Shown here: positions 19,889-27,938 of the stretch, piece after piece
Layout of the letters: each line of letters opens with the position of its first letter
How positions within the stretch are numbered: position 1 is the first letter of the stretch
NCBI RefSeq assembly: GCF_030542965.1
Contig: NZ_JAUAOA010000003.1
Coordinates: 248,001-312,000 of the forward strand
DNA: 64,000 bases
Source: Azotosporobacter soli
GTDB lineage: Bacteria; Bacillota; Negativicutes; SG130
Direction: 5' to 3'
Notes under the pieces: generated by a model
Seen by the model: the letters and a program-made list of their open reading frames with translations, nothing else
What the model was told of the DNA's origin: nothing
The model's database searches: none
Made by a program: the position numbers and the translations under genes

Positions 19889-20647
19889 TTACTCGGCGCT
19901 GATCAGATACTCCGTCCGCAAGTCTTCGACTTTTACCGGCACGCAGGCCCACTGCTCCGCACCTTCAACCGGCGGCTGAGGAAACGCGATCGACAAGCCT
20001 TCCGACTTGGCGACAAAATCAAGCAGAATGCGCAGCTGCGATTGCGCAATGCCGCGTACCGCCACCTGATCTGTTCCGAACCCAGCGCCGAATCGCTGCG
20101 CGCTAAGGCGCGAAAAAAAGAGCGGTATGCAGCGCGTCCCTTCACCCGGCCCCGGAATCCAGACATAATTGCCGTTAAGCCGTTCTTCCTGCACTTCCAT
20201 CAGCGCCCAAAACGGTTGTCCGGCCAGTTGATCGCCGGGAATCGCCTTCTGCTGCAGCATATATGACAGCACCGACTGCAACTGCGCCAGATCACTTTGA
20301 TCGACGAGCATCAAGTTGAATTGCTGCGCAAACGTCGCCATATCATCTTCATAGCCGTTACGTGCGACGACAACGCCCGCCAGTCCCGGCACATCGGCCA
20401 CCTGTCCGGCAAAATCGGCCAGATCGCGACCGGATAACGGCTGCTGATCCTCGCGGCAATGGAACGCCACCGGCAAACGCAACTCGCCGACCGCCATTTC
20501 CGCATAAATAGGAAACTCATGATTCTTGCCTGACATCCCCCGGACATACGTATTCTTCGCCACCAAAGTCTGCGGCTGCTGAATCTTTTGCAACGCAGCA
20601 TAAACCTGCTGCAGAAACTCTTTTTCACTACGCGTAACTTGCGCCAT
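19889..20647 (-). CDS. Nuclease-fold-like protein, unknown function
   Basis: 252-residue cytoplasmic protein. Residues about 5-125 resemble the Mrr/NERD restriction-endonuclease-like fold in pattern: FPIYAEMAVGELRLPVAFHC, then SGRDLADFAGQVADVPGLAG, VVVARNGYEDDMATFAQQFN, LMLVD. The acidic/lysine catalytic positions (D-x(n)-E-x-K) are not clearly kept: HEFPIY and AFHCRE replace the expected motif, so activity is doubtful. The C-terminal half (RCIPLFFSRLSAQRFG and LRILLDFVAKSEGL) is unassigned. Start ATG 20647 with GGAGAG upstream. It precedes the dGTPase-like gene in the same direction. Assignment rests on pattern resemblance only. Confidence 0.6.
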   Translation of the reverse strand: MAQVTRSEKEFLQQVYAALQKIQQPQTLVAKNTYVRGMSGKNHEFPIYAEMAVGELRLPVAFHCREDQQPLSGRDLADFAGQVADVPGLAGVVVARNGYEDDMATFAQQFNLMLVDQSDLAQLQSVLSYMLQQKAIPGDQLAGQPFWALMEVQEERLNGNYVWIPGPGEGTRCIPLFFSRLSAQRFGAGFGTDQVAVRGIAQSQLRILLDFVAKSEGLSIAFPQPPVEGAEQWACVPVKVEDLRTEYLISAE

Positions 20648-20845
20648 CGTTCATCTCTCCTTTTCTTTGCCAAAGACGGGCAGACTTCTTCTGCTTCCGT
20701 CAACAGTAAGACAACTTCTATAGTATTCTGCCCCGCCGTTTCTTTTTCCTTCGCTAAAATCGCATTCTAATTTTTGAAAACGCTATTTTAATTTGTTTAA
20801 TTGAATCTCTTTTTCTTTTGGCTGGTATAGATTCAAAAGAAAAGA

Positions 20846-20864
20846 GGTTCACGCGACGTGAACC
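20846..20864. terminator. Hairpin terminator after the yjcQ-like gene
   Basis: GGTTCACG, loop CGA, CGTGAACC. T-rich on both sides (minus: CTCTTTTCTTTT; plus: CATTTTTCTT). The rest of 20648-20917 is AT-rich with no gene seen. Confidence 0.7.
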
Positions 20865-20917
20865 CATTTTTCTTAATTCGCTTATGCAGTTTCCTCTGAT
20901 TGCTATTTTGTACCTCT

Positions 20918-21304
20918 TCAAATTCCAGTTGCCATTTTAATTCCTTCAACGATTGCTCTTGCAGTTAAATCTTGCCCTTGATCTAGAAGCCACTTCATAA
21001 CTTTTTTCAACTTACTCTCTTTATCTAAATCCGAATTAATCTCTAATAATTTTTCTGTATACTCAATTCCTGCAACAGTAATTTTAGCCATCCCAGTATA
21101 TATATCCATAATGGTGCTATCACCAGGTAAAACCTTAATATTGCTTATCAAGCGCTCATTTTCCAACTTTACTAATGCCGAAATAAAAACTTGTTTATCC
21201 ATTTCTAATTTGTTAGCACAAATGAATTCTCTCATATTAGGAACATCTTTTTGATATTCTGTATATATTGCTATTAAAACTTTGTCCTTTGTAGTTAATT
21301 CCAT
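20918..21304 (-). CDS. YjcQ-like protein, probable foreign origin
   Basis: 128-residue protein resembling the YjcQ family (winged-helix-like, frequent near mobile and phage regions of Firmicutes). Pattern: TTKDKVLIAIYTEYQKD at the N-terminus, ALVKLENERLI, then YTGMAKITVAGIEYTEKLLE, and a C-terminal helix. No enzymatic motif is visible. Start ATG 21304 lies 9 nt after GGAGGTG; a GTG six codons earlier overlaps that site and is rejected. The gene is clearly more AT-rich than its neighbours and stands alone, so horizontal acquisition is likely. A regulatory DNA-binding role is possible but unproven. Confidence 0.65.
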   Translation of the reverse strand: MELTTKDKVLIAIYTEYQKDVPNMREFICANKLEMDKQVFISALVKLENERLISNIKVLPGDSTIMDIYTGMAKITVAGIEYTEKLLEINSDLDKESKLKKVMKWLLDQGQDLTARAIVEGIKMATGI

Positions 21305-21453
21305 TTTCTTCAGCACCTCCACTACTATAATTCACCAATCATATTCATTCTTGGTTATATCAAAATTTACCTTTATCAGTTTTATAAAAAAAACTCTTTA
21401 CCCCACTGATTATTTTTGAATCCTAATTCACTTACCTTCGTTCTCTCCAAGCC

Positions 21454-21619
21454 CCGCAGCTGTGGTTTTTCTGGAGCATTAAGGGCAAGGAATAGCAGAC
21501 AGGAAGAAATAGACAAGTCTGATGGCAGCAGCGACACGGACGTCGCTGCCATCAGACGCAGGCTATTTCCTCCATGTCTGCTCCGCCGCCCGACGGTTCC
21601 GGAAAAACCATTGCTGCGG
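21454..21619. repeat. Large nested imperfect palindrome (about 166 nt)
   Basis: The intergenic stretch 21305-21771 holds no convincing gene but folds end to end. Outer arms: 21454-21460/21613-21619 (CCGCAGC), 21463-21471/21602-21610 (TGGTTTTTC), 21473-21475/21598-21600. Middle arms: 21495-21501/21575-21581 (GCAGACA), 21502-21504/21571-21573, 21506-21512/21563-21569 (GAAATAG). Inner arms: 21517-21529/21545-21557 (GTCTGATGGCAGC, perfect 13 bp), closing on a small loop. It is GC-richer than the yjcQ gene beside it. It has the size of a non-autonomous mobile repeat or a structured RNA. Both strands also give open frames there, but these are by-products of the symmetry. Confidence 0.7.
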
Positions 21620-21683
21620 AAAGAGCTAAAACTGCGAGTATTTACATCACTAGCAATTTGAATTTTCAAATGTTGAATATAAA

Positions 21684-21714
21684 AAAGAAGGCACCATGCT
21701 GGCACCCCTTCTTT
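21684..21714 (-). terminator. Terminator of the flavin-type oxidase gene
   Basis: The arms AAAGAAGG and CCTTCTTT enclose a GC-rich centre. On the minus strand the stem ends in TTCTTTTTTATATTC. Confidence 0.8.
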
Positions 21715-21771
21715 CCATGTGTCGATACGCTGATATTTTTCACCTTTCATTGCTCAACAAATAAGCAGACG

Positions 21772-22236
21772 CTACCGTCTCGCCTTGCCGCTAATCTTCT
21801 CCACCGCAAGCTTTATCACAACGGTACGCGCTTTGCCTTTGACAATGTAATCCTTGCCTGCAGCGATAAAGTCGGGCGAATATTTTTCCACCAGCGCCAA
21901 GAGTGCCGCGTCTTTTTCTTCGCCCTCCACCAGACTCGCCCTGCCAAACGCAATCGCACTTTCATATTTTGTGCTGAATTTTTCCGGCAGCACTTGCGTC
22001 GCGCCGACCACGCAGAAGGAGACTTTTTCATTTTGCGCCAGGCAATCGAGTTTTTTACCCTCCGTTGCGCAATGAAAATAAATCGTATCTGCGTCATATA
22101 CATAGCTTAGCGGTATCCCATAGGCATAACCGTTTTCACCCTGCATCGACAGGATGCCGTATTCGCCGCCACGCAAAAGCGCCGCTGCCTCTTCTTGCGT
22201 CACTTGGCGTTCCGCCTTTCGCATCTCACGATACAT
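21772..22236 (-). CDS. Pyridoxamine 5'-phosphate oxidase-family protein
   Basis: 154-residue split-barrel FMN-binding protein of the NimA/NimC-like group (COG3467 type), whose members include nitroimidazole reductases. Visible features: RQVTQEEAAALLRGGEYGIL, the barrel core GYAYGIPLSYVYDADTIYFH, FHCATEGKKLDCLAQNEKVS, and a C-terminal VVIKLAVEKISGKARR. It probably binds FMN as a dimer in the cytoplasm; the physiological substrate is unknown. Start ATG 22236 with GGGGGAG upstream (a TTG directly before it is in frame). It follows the DEAD helicase stop by 18 nt on the same strand and may be cotranscribed. Confidence 0.82.
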   Translation of the reverse strand: MYREMRKAERQVTQEEAAALLRGGEYGILSMQGENGYAYGIPLSYVYDADTIYFHCATEGKKLDCLAQNEKVSFCVVGATQVLPEKFSTKYESAIAFGRASLVEGEEKDAALLALVEKYSPDFIAAGKDYIVKGKARTVVIKLAVEKISGKARR

Positions 22237-22254
22237 CAAAACTCCCCCTTCGCC

Positions 22255-23739
22255 TTAGCGTTTCTTATTGCCGGATTTGCCGCTCGGTTTGGTGCCCGGT
22301 TTCGCCCACGGCGCAAGATTAGAATGCCCCTCCGATTTCGCAAACGATTTCGGCTTGGCCATTTTCGCTCCTGCCGGACGTTTTCCCTCGCCCGCTTCGC
22401 TCTGGCGTTCGCTCGGCTTGACCGCCGCTTTCGCACCGGGTCTAACGAAGGTTGCAGGCGGCCGCCAATCCGGACGATCACCCGGTTTGCCTGCGCCGCT
22501 TTGCACTGGTTTTGCCGAAAGGCGACGTTCCGGCGCAGCGGCTTTATCGCCAGCCGCAGTTTTTTTAAGCGGCGTTTTCACATAGTCCTCAACCTTCTTA
22601 TGACTGTCAAACAAGCGGCCTTTGGCAATTGTTTTCGCCTTAATCGACAGCTTCAGCACTTTTTCAAAACGTCCCATCAGCGCCGCTTCGCGCGGATTCA
22701 AGATGCAAAGCGCCGTGCCTTTCTTGCCGGCGCGTCCGGTTCGCCCGGCGCGATGCAGATAAACCTGCGGTTCTTCCGGCAAATCGAGATTGAAAACGAA
22801 CGCTACGCCGGGAATGTCAAGGCCGCGGGCCGCCAAATCGGAGGCGACCAACAATTTGGCCTTGCCTTTGCGAAAATCCTCCAAAGACTGCTTGCGATCG
22901 GTCTTAAACGAACTGCCATGCAGTCCTGCTGCCTTGAGACCATGATGGTTCAACTTGGCGACCGTGATCTCAATATCTTCGCCGCGATTGACGAAGACGA
23001 GCGCACGGTCGACTTCGAGCGCAAAAACCAATTTGCGCAGCACTTCGATCTTGTCGCGCTGTTCGGCGACGAAATAAAAATGTTCGATGTCCGGCCGCGA
23101 ATCACCGCTGTCGGGAATATCGACCAACACCGGCTGATTCATCATTTTTTGCGCCTGTTCCAGCGTCTTGGGCGTAATCGTCGCGGAAAAGAGCATAATC
23201 TGCCGATCTTTCAGCGTCGTCTGCACCACGGCTCTGACGCCGGCAAAGTTGTTTTCATCAAGCAGACGATCCGCTTCGTCGATAACGATTGTTTTGATCG
23301 TCGGCGCGGCAATCTTCTTTTTCTGGATCAATTCCATGATCCGGCCGCTCGAACCGACGATGATATGCGGCTTTTCCTTTAGCTTGTCAATCTGACGCAT
23401 AATGTTGACATTGCCGATCAGCGACGTCGACGTAACCGGCAGACCGGAATTCTTCGCCAGCAATTCAACCTGCCGTAAGATTTGGATCGCCAATTCATGC
23501 GTCGGCGCGAGGATCATCGCCTGAATGTCGCGTTTCGTCGTGTCGATACGCTGAAAAATCGGCAGCAGATAAGCCAGCGTCTTACCGGTACCGGTAGCCG
23601 ACTGCGCAACGATGTCCTTGCCTTCGAGCGCCTCTGGAATGACCTGAACCTGAACGGCGGTCGGTTTGCTGATCTCAGCCTGGAGGAGCCCGGCGCTAAG
23701 CGCTGGGTTCACGCCAAGGTCTGTAAATGTTTTATTCAT
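22255..23739 (-). CDS. DEAD-box RNA helicase
   Basis: 494-residue ATP-dependent RNA helicase. Motifs in order: Q motif ISKPTAVQVQVIPEAL, I ATGTGKT, Ia PTHELA, II DEAD (VIDEADRLLDE), III SAT (LFSATITPK), V SDLAARGLDIPGVA, VI HRAGRTGRAG. Residues about 360-494 form a basic, low-complexity tail rich in Lys, Pro, Ala and Arg (GAKAAVKPSERQSEAGEGKR), which usually tethers the helicase to structured RNA or ribosomal precursors. Likely roles are ribosome assembly or mRNA decay. Start ATG 23739 with AGGAG nine nt upstream. A second DEAD helicase (25265-26596) is encoded on the other strand beyond the Eis-like gene. Confidence 0.93.
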   Translation of the reverse strand: MNKTFTDLGVNPALSAGLLQAEISKPTAVQVQVIPEALEGKDIVAQSATGTGKTLAYLLPIFQRIDTTKRDIQAMILAPTHELAIQILRQVELLAKNSGLPVTSTSLIGNVNIMRQIDKLKEKPHIIVGSSGRIMELIQKKKIAAPTIKTIVIDEADRLLDENNFAGVRAVVQTTLKDRQIMLFSATITPKTLEQAQKMMNQPVLVDIPDSGDSRPDIEHFYFVAEQRDKIEVLRKLVFALEVDRALVFVNRGEDIEITVAKLNHHGLKAAGLHGSSFKTDRKQSLEDFRKGKAKLLVASDLAARGLDIPGVAFVFNLDLPEEPQVYLHRAGRTGRAGKKGTALCILNPREAALMGRFEKVLKLSIKAKTIAKGRLFDSHKKVEDYVKTPLKKTAAGDKAAAPERRLSAKPVQSGAGKPGDRPDWRPPATFVRPGAKAAVKPSERQSEAGEGKRPAGAKMAKPKSFAKSEGHSNLAPWAKPGTKPSGKSGNKKR

Positions 23740-23823
23740 CTTTCATTCTCCTGTATTCCATATTGCAGATTATCCTATTATACCGCAAAACCGCTTTGCT
23801 GCCGACTCTCTCCTTGCATTTCC

Positions 23824-25077
23824 TTAAAAACGCGTGCTGCAGATCGGTTTTTCTTCCGTTGCAAAGAGCCGTTGCACGACGTCGCGATATCGTTCATCCG
23901 ACAAATGTGCCAGGCCGTAACGTTCAAGCGTCTTGAAATCGACCGCGCCCATGACGAGCGAAGAAAATTCGGCCACGTCGATATGCAGCTCGACCTCCGC
24001 CTCTACCACCCCGGAAACAATGCTGGGCAATCCGTTTCTGAACGCAACGACCAGCGGCGCAGCGTTCTCAGGCAAAAAATCATCCCTGAGCATAAGCGAG
24101 AGCGTGCAGTCCTGGCCGCCGAACGATTGCTTGGCCGCTGAGCGGAAGAATCCGGCAGCATCGACCACGCGGTACATGATGCCGACGCCGCTGTTGTGGC
24201 TGGCGTGCGCCAGCACCGGCATCACATGATCCGAGCCGTCGCGCGGATCGCTCAGCAAGTGGTGGAAGTTTTCTTCCTGGCTATAGAGAATCACCCGCTT
24301 CACCTGATCCGCCTGACTGCGCAAAAAATGCAGCAAGCCTTGCAACGCCGCCGTGTCTTCATAGATCAGTTCTTCGACGACCATGTCATAGACAAGAAAA
24401 TGACTGTCCTTGCGCGGCTGGAATTGAAAGTTCAAAAATCCTTTCAGCCCTGTCCCATCATCATAGCCTACGACCCGATAAGCCGGATTGTTGAACAGGA
24501 GTTCAAATGCGCCCGCCGTCCGGGCCAGCATGCCATGCCTGCTTTTGGCGCAGCGATTGTAGCAGGCGGCGGTTTCCTCGGCATCACTGGCCGAAAGCAT
24601 CCGGCAAGCTTTTCGCCCCGTTTGCGCGAAGGCCAATGGATCGACGCTATATTCGCTGTACTTGCCGCCGAAACCGAAGCCCATCCGTTTGTAAAAGTCA
24701 GGCCGGAACGGATACAGTGCTACCATGCTCTGCTTCTTGCGTCTCGCCTGCGCTAAGAAATAGCGGATCATCTCCTTGCAGACCCGCTCCTTCTTGTGCA
24801 GCAAATCAACCGCGATCGAGCCTACGCCGCCAATCGGCATTCTGCCCTGGCGATAGGTCAGCATGAAATCGTAAATGATCATGCCGCCCAGCATTTCACC
24901 GTCCCGATACAGACCATGCACGCTCTGGCTCGCATCATACGCCATCCGTTCCAATAATTGAAAGCCTACGGCGGCCATATTTTCCGTTGTGCGCGGCACG
25001 CGCAGCGGATATGCATTGGACATCAAGTCCACAAATCGTTTGATTTCATTACCTGTTACCTTGCGAATATCCTCCAT
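23824..25077 (-). CDS. Eis-type GNAT N-acetyltransferase
   Basis: 417-residue protein of the Eis family: two GNAT folds plus a C-terminal SCP2-like domain. The N-terminal GNAT holds the acetyl-CoA loop (GGVGSIAVDLLHKKERVCKE, fitting V-x-P-x-x-R/K-x-x-G), then FRPDFYKRMGFGFGGKYSEY. The middle GNAT spans about 160-285. The C-terminal region has LMLRDDFLPENAAPLVVAF. Family members acetylate amines of aminoglycosides or protein lysines; the substrate here is unknown. Start ATG 25077 with GGGGGC upstream (GTG just before it is in frame). It is divergent from the 25265 helicase gene, 187 nt apart. Confidence 0.88.
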   Translation of the reverse strand: MEDIRKVTGNEIKRFVDLMSNAYPLRVPRTTENMAAVGFQLLERMAYDASQSVHGLYRDGEMLGGMIIYDFMLTYRQGRMPIGGVGSIAVDLLHKKERVCKEMIRYFLAQARRKKQSMVALYPFRPDFYKRMGFGFGGKYSEYSVDPLAFAQTGRKACRMLSASDAEETAACYNRCAKSRHGMLARTAGAFELLFNNPAYRVVGYDDGTGLKGFLNFQFQPRKDSHFLVYDMVVEELIYEDTAALQGLLHFLRSQADQVKRVILYSQEENFHHLLSDPRDGSDHVMPVLAHASHNSGVGIMYRVVDAAGFFRSAAKQSFGGQDCTLSLMLRDDFLPENAAPLVVAFRNGLPSIVSGVVEAEVELHIDVAEFSSLVMGAVDFKTLERYGLAHLSDERYRDVVQRLFATEEKPICSTRF

Positions 25078-25216
25078 CACTGCGCCCCCAAACTTTTTCC
25101 TCTTACTCTCTCTTTGATTTCGTCAAGAGCCTCGCTTCCCCTGCCTCCTTCTCTCTTTTGTCGGCCTTTCCAAACTTTTTTTGTAAAATTTCCTACCAAT
25201 TATTGCGCTAAACAGG

Positions 25217-25234
25217 TATAATGACCAGTGGTCA
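25217..25234 (+). promoter_or_regulatory. TATAAT -10 overlapping a 13-bp palindrome
   Basis: A perfect -10 (25217-25222) runs into TGACCAGTGGTCA (25222-25234), a perfect palindrome around a central G, at the expected transcription start of the helicase gene at 25265. No good -35 is seen, so an activator or repressor may act here. Confidence 0.5.
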
Positions 25235-25264
25235 CTTTGATTTTATAAAAAAGAGGTATATTGC

Positions 25265-26596
25265 ATGTCTATCGACTTTAAAGCGCTCGGCATTCGGCGT
25301 GAGATACATACGTATTTGGCTGAAAACGGTATTGCGACCCCTACCCCGATTCAGGAAGAAGCGATTCCTGTCATTCTCTCCGGCAAGGACGTCATCGCGC
25401 AAGCGCAGACCGGCACCGGCAAAACGCTGGCATTTCTGTTGCCGTTTTTAGAAAAAATCGATCCGAAGAAACCGTACACGCAGTGTCTCGTCGTCACACC
25501 GACGCGCGAGCTGGCTTTGCAAATCACGGAAGAAGCCTCGCGTCTTGCTGACATTCTCGGCATCGGCGTGCTTTCCGTACACGGCGGCCAATCTTTGATG
25601 CAGCAACGGCGCAAGTTAAAAGGCGACGACGCGATCCATCTTGTGATCGGCACGCCAGGCCGTATTCTCGACCAATACCGCCGCAAGGCCTTGTCGCTGT
25701 CCGGCGTTACGCGCCTCGTCCTCGATGAAGCGGACACGATGCTGCACATGGGCTTTTTGACCGAAGTGGAAGAAGTCATCCGTTTGACGTCCGGCAACCG
25801 CCAAAGCGTAATTTGTTCGGCGACGCTGCCGCCCAAGGTGCGCAACCTGGCACGCCAGTATATGAAAAAACCGACCGTCATCCAGGTGCAAAGCCCGAAA
25901 GTGACGCTGGATGAAATTCGTCAGGTCATGATGGAACTGTCTGCCGACGACAAGCTCGACCGTCTCTGCCAATTGATCGACTTGTACACGCCGTATCTGG
26001 CGATCGTCTTCTGCCACACCCGGCAAAAAGCAATCGCACTCAACCTGGCGCTTGGTCAGCGCGGCTACAACACCGACGAATTTCACGGCGACATGTCGCA
26101 AAACAAACGCCAACAGGTGCTGAAGCGCTTCAGTGAAGCCAAGCTGCAAATTCTCGTCGCCAGCGACATTGCCGCACGCGGCCTCGATATCGAAGGCGTC
26201 ACGCATGTCTTCAACTACGATATCCCGCATGACGTGGAAAGCTACATCCATCGCATCGGCCGCACCGGCCGCGCCGGTGAAAAAGGCATGGCGATCACCT
26301 TTGTCGAAGAAGCGGAGCGCCGCTACCTTCGCCTGATCGAACAGGGCATCCGCTCACCGCTGGAAAAGATCCGTCCGGACGGTCATAGCATTATCAAGCG
26401 CGCCCCTCGCGCCAAAGTCGCCGAAGAGCCGGGCCTTAAACCGCCGCTGCCGAAGCGCCTGGAAAAGAAGAAAAAGATCACCGGTCACAGCGGCAAAAAC
26501 CACCGCAGCAACCGCAAACCGAAAGCGACTCCCGGCAGTGAAGACGGCAAACCGCGGACAACAAGTAAAGCACGTCCTGGGCGGACGCGAAAATAG
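25265..26596 (+). CDS. DEAD-box RNA helicase, CshA-like
   Basis: 443-residue ATP-dependent RNA helicase. Motifs: Q motif PTPIQEEAIPVIL, I AQTGTGKT, Ia PTRELA, Ib GTPGR, II DEAD (LVLDEADTMLHMG), III SAT (VICSATLPPK), IV IVFCHTR, V SDIAARGLDIEGVTHVFN, VI HRIGRTGRAG. A basic, Lys/Pro/Gly-rich tail (about 375-443) follows, expected to bind RNA. The core matches the CshA/DeaD group involved in cold adaptation, ribosome maturation and mRNA turnover. Start ATG 25265 with AAGAGGT upstream. It ends in a strong terminator shared with the convergent MBL-fold gene. Confidence 0.93.
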   Translation: MSIDFKALGIRREIHTYLAENGIATPTPIQEEAIPVILSGKDVIAQAQTGTGKTLAFLLPFLEKIDPKKPYTQCLVVTPTRELALQITEEASRLADILGIGVLSVHGGQSLMQQRRKLKGDDAIHLVIGTPGRILDQYRRKALSLSGVTRLVLDEADTMLHMGFLTEVEEVIRLTSGNRQSVICSATLPPKVRNLARQYMKKPTVIQVQSPKVTLDEIRQVMMELSADDKLDRLCQLIDLYTPYLAIVFCHTRQKAIALNLALGQRGYNTDEFHGDMSQNKRQQVLKRFSEAKLQILVASDIAARGLDIEGVTHVFNYDIPHDVESYIHRIGRTGRAGEKGMAITFVEEAERRYLRLIEQGIRSPLEKIRPDGHSIIKRAPRAKVAEEPGLKPPLPKRLEKKKKITGHSGKNHRSNRKPKATPGSEDGKPRTTSKARPGRTRK

Positions 26597-26598
26597 CA

Positions 26599-26635
26599 AA
26601 GAAAGCGACAGATTCGTCTGTCGCTTTCTTTTTTT
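26599..26635. terminator. Bidirectional terminator
   Basis: The 12-bp perfect arms GAAAGCGACAGA and TCTGTCGCTTTC with a run of nine T after a C on the plus strand. It lies between the helicase stop (26596) and the MBL gene stop (26651). Confidence 0.92.
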
Positions 26636-26650
26636 GAGCGCTGCTCTTAT

Positions 26651-27478
26651 TCAATCGTATTCCAGTACCAATCCCACGCCCACTTCCTTTAGCGTAAAAT
26701 TCTGCGCCAAGCGTATTTTGGCCGCGAGATCGGTGCAATGCGCCGCATGCAAGATCTTCACATTCTGCTTTTTCAAATGCGCACAGGTTTGTTCGAGAAT
26801 TTCCGGCGGACTGTCGAGCAGATGAAAACCGCCGATGACGTCTTGAAGCCGCGTTTCTTCGCAAACCAGCTTGGCGTAGTCCACAGTGTTGCAGATTCCG
26901 GCATGCGAACAGCCGGTAATAATCACCAAGCCGTTTTCCCCTTTGTATGCCAGCGCCGAGTCGTCAAGGCTGAAATCCGGCTCCCTGCCGCTACCGTTCT
27001 CGACGCTGCCGACCGGCGTCTTATTTTCAAAGCCATTGCCGCGCGGGATTTCACCAAGAAAGACCAGCCGCTCCGTCAGCCAGACCGGTTGGCGGCTCAA
27101 GAGCATGCTAAACTGTCGCTGCAGCACATCCAGGCTGAGCAGCGAACCGATTTCGCCGACCTCTTCGACGCGTTTGCTGTAAAACGCACAGGGGTGGGCG
27201 ACCAGCGTCGGCTTTTGCGCCGCCTGATTCTCCGACAGCCATTGCACCAAATGCCCCAGCCCCCAGGTATGATCGTTGTGCCCATGCGAAATAGCGACAA
27301 AATCAATTTCGCCCAGCGGCAGCTTCATTTTCAGCGCATTTTTAAGGAAAACATCGGAATATCCGGTATCGAACAGAATCCTGTTTTCACCTTCTTCAAT
27401 AAAATACGCTACCCCCGGTTCTCCCAGATAATAGCGGTCAATCAACGTATTGTTATCTACCAGTACGGTTACCTTCAT
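26651..27478 (-). CDS. MBL-fold metallohydrolase (COG1237 type)
   Basis: 275-residue metallo-beta-lactamase-fold protein. It has the metal-binding motif SHGHNDHTWG (H-x-H-x-D-H), a later GCSHAGICNTV histidine, and GGFHLL near the end, the pattern of the COG1237 group (related to the archaeal beta-ribofuranosylaminobenzene 5'-phosphate-related enzymes). The reaction is a hydrolysis of an undetermined substrate, with two metal ions in the cytoplasm. The start is the ATG at 27478 giving MKVTVLVDNNTLI, which matches the family N-terminus; 39 upstream in-frame residues are rejected. Confidence 0.85.
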   Translation of the reverse strand: MKVTVLVDNNTLIDRYYLGEPGVAYFIEEGENRILFDTGYSDVFLKNALKMKLPLGEIDFVAISHGHNDHTWGLGHLVQWLSENQAAQKPTLVAHPCAFYSKRVEEVGEIGSLLSLDVLQRQFSMLLSRQPVWLTERLVFLGEIPRGNGFENKTPVGSVENGSGREPDFSLDDSALAYKGENGLVIITGCSHAGICNTVDYAKLVCEETRLQDVIGGFHLLDSPPEILEQTCAHLKKQNVKILHAAHCTDLAAKIRLAQNFTLKEVGVGLVLEYD

Positions 27479-27574
27479 TTCCTGCTCCCTTCCTCTCTTC
27501 TGCCATTTACTTCCCCGTTTGTTTTTCATTGTCCTGCTTGACCCGATCTTTTCCCTTTTGCAAAAGAGAAAACA

Positions 27575-27618
27575 AAAGCGGTCATCCCGAAGCATTATGC
27601 CTCTGAGATGACCGCTTT
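27575..27618 (-). terminator. Terminator of the 55-codon gene
   Basis: The arms AAAGCGGTCATC and GATGACCGCTTT are followed on the minus strand by TGTTTTCTCTTTT, 15 nt past the small gene's stop. Confidence 0.85.
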
Positions 27619-27632
27619 ATTCCTATCCTTAC

Positions 27633-27800
27633 TCATTGATCAAAGTCGCCGTTTCGACCCAGCCATGCTTTAAATTGCAATGAGTGATCTTCCAATTGTT
27701 GTTGTTGCTTCATTTCCAGTTTACCTTGTTCAATTTCCTGTTCAGTCAATTTTCTCGGGCCACTAACCTCAATTTCACGAAGCTCTGCCATCGATTTCAT
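27633..27800 (-). CDS. 55-residue charged small protein, unknown
   Basis: A complete small gene: ATG 27800 with AGGAGG seven nt upstream, 55 codons, TGA, then a strong terminator. The product starts MKSMAELREIEVSGPRKL, continues as a charged, Glu/Lys/Gln-rich helix (TEQEIEQGKLEMKQQQQLED) and ends with AWLGRNGDFDQ. There is no signal peptide, membrane helix or cysteine. It looks like a short soluble helical protein; I do not recognise a family. Its leader is about 130 nt long and carries a hairpin and a 9-codon frame (27863-27899). It is likely monocistronic. Confidence 0.78.
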   Translation of the reverse strand: MKSMAELREIEVSGPRKLTEQEIEQGKLEMKQQQQLEDHSLQFKAWLGRNGDFDQ

Positions 27801-27862
27801 GCCTTACTCCTCCTACACATTTTTAATACGTTTAGGATTTGTTGCAATCTAAATTCCATGTA

Positions 27863-27899
27863 GTATTTATCAGTTTTTGATAAATACACGCCTCTCCAT
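27863..27899 (-). promoter_or_regulatory. Leader: 9-codon frame plus stem-loop
   Basis: In the leader of the 55-codon gene, AGGAGG (27905-27910) is followed 5 nt later by ATG 27899 and a 9-codon frame (MERRVFIKN) ending at 27870. The last half of this frame overlaps a stem-loop with perfect 10-bp arms, GTATTTATCA/TGATAAATAC (27863-27887). A second frame without ribosome site (27859-27797) overlaps the start of the 55-codon gene by ATGA. The arrangement resembles a translated leader, but short frames arise by chance. Confidence 0.4.
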
Positions 27900-27938
27900 C
27901 CTCCCCTCCTCTCTTCTTTCTCTTGGGAGAGTACTTCT

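Noticed and set aside
18264-20647. Calling the nuclease-like/dGTPase-like pair a defence system
   Set aside because: Only proximity and weak fold resemblance support it; kept as a low-interest finding rather than an annotation.
21382-21750. Open frames on both strands across the large palindrome
   Set aside because: The long inverted repeat makes both strands resemble each other; neither frame has a ribosome site or recognisable protein character.
22195-23382. 395-codon plus-strand frame opposite a DEAD-box helicase
   Set aside because: The minus-strand frame carries all helicase motifs; the plus frame has none.
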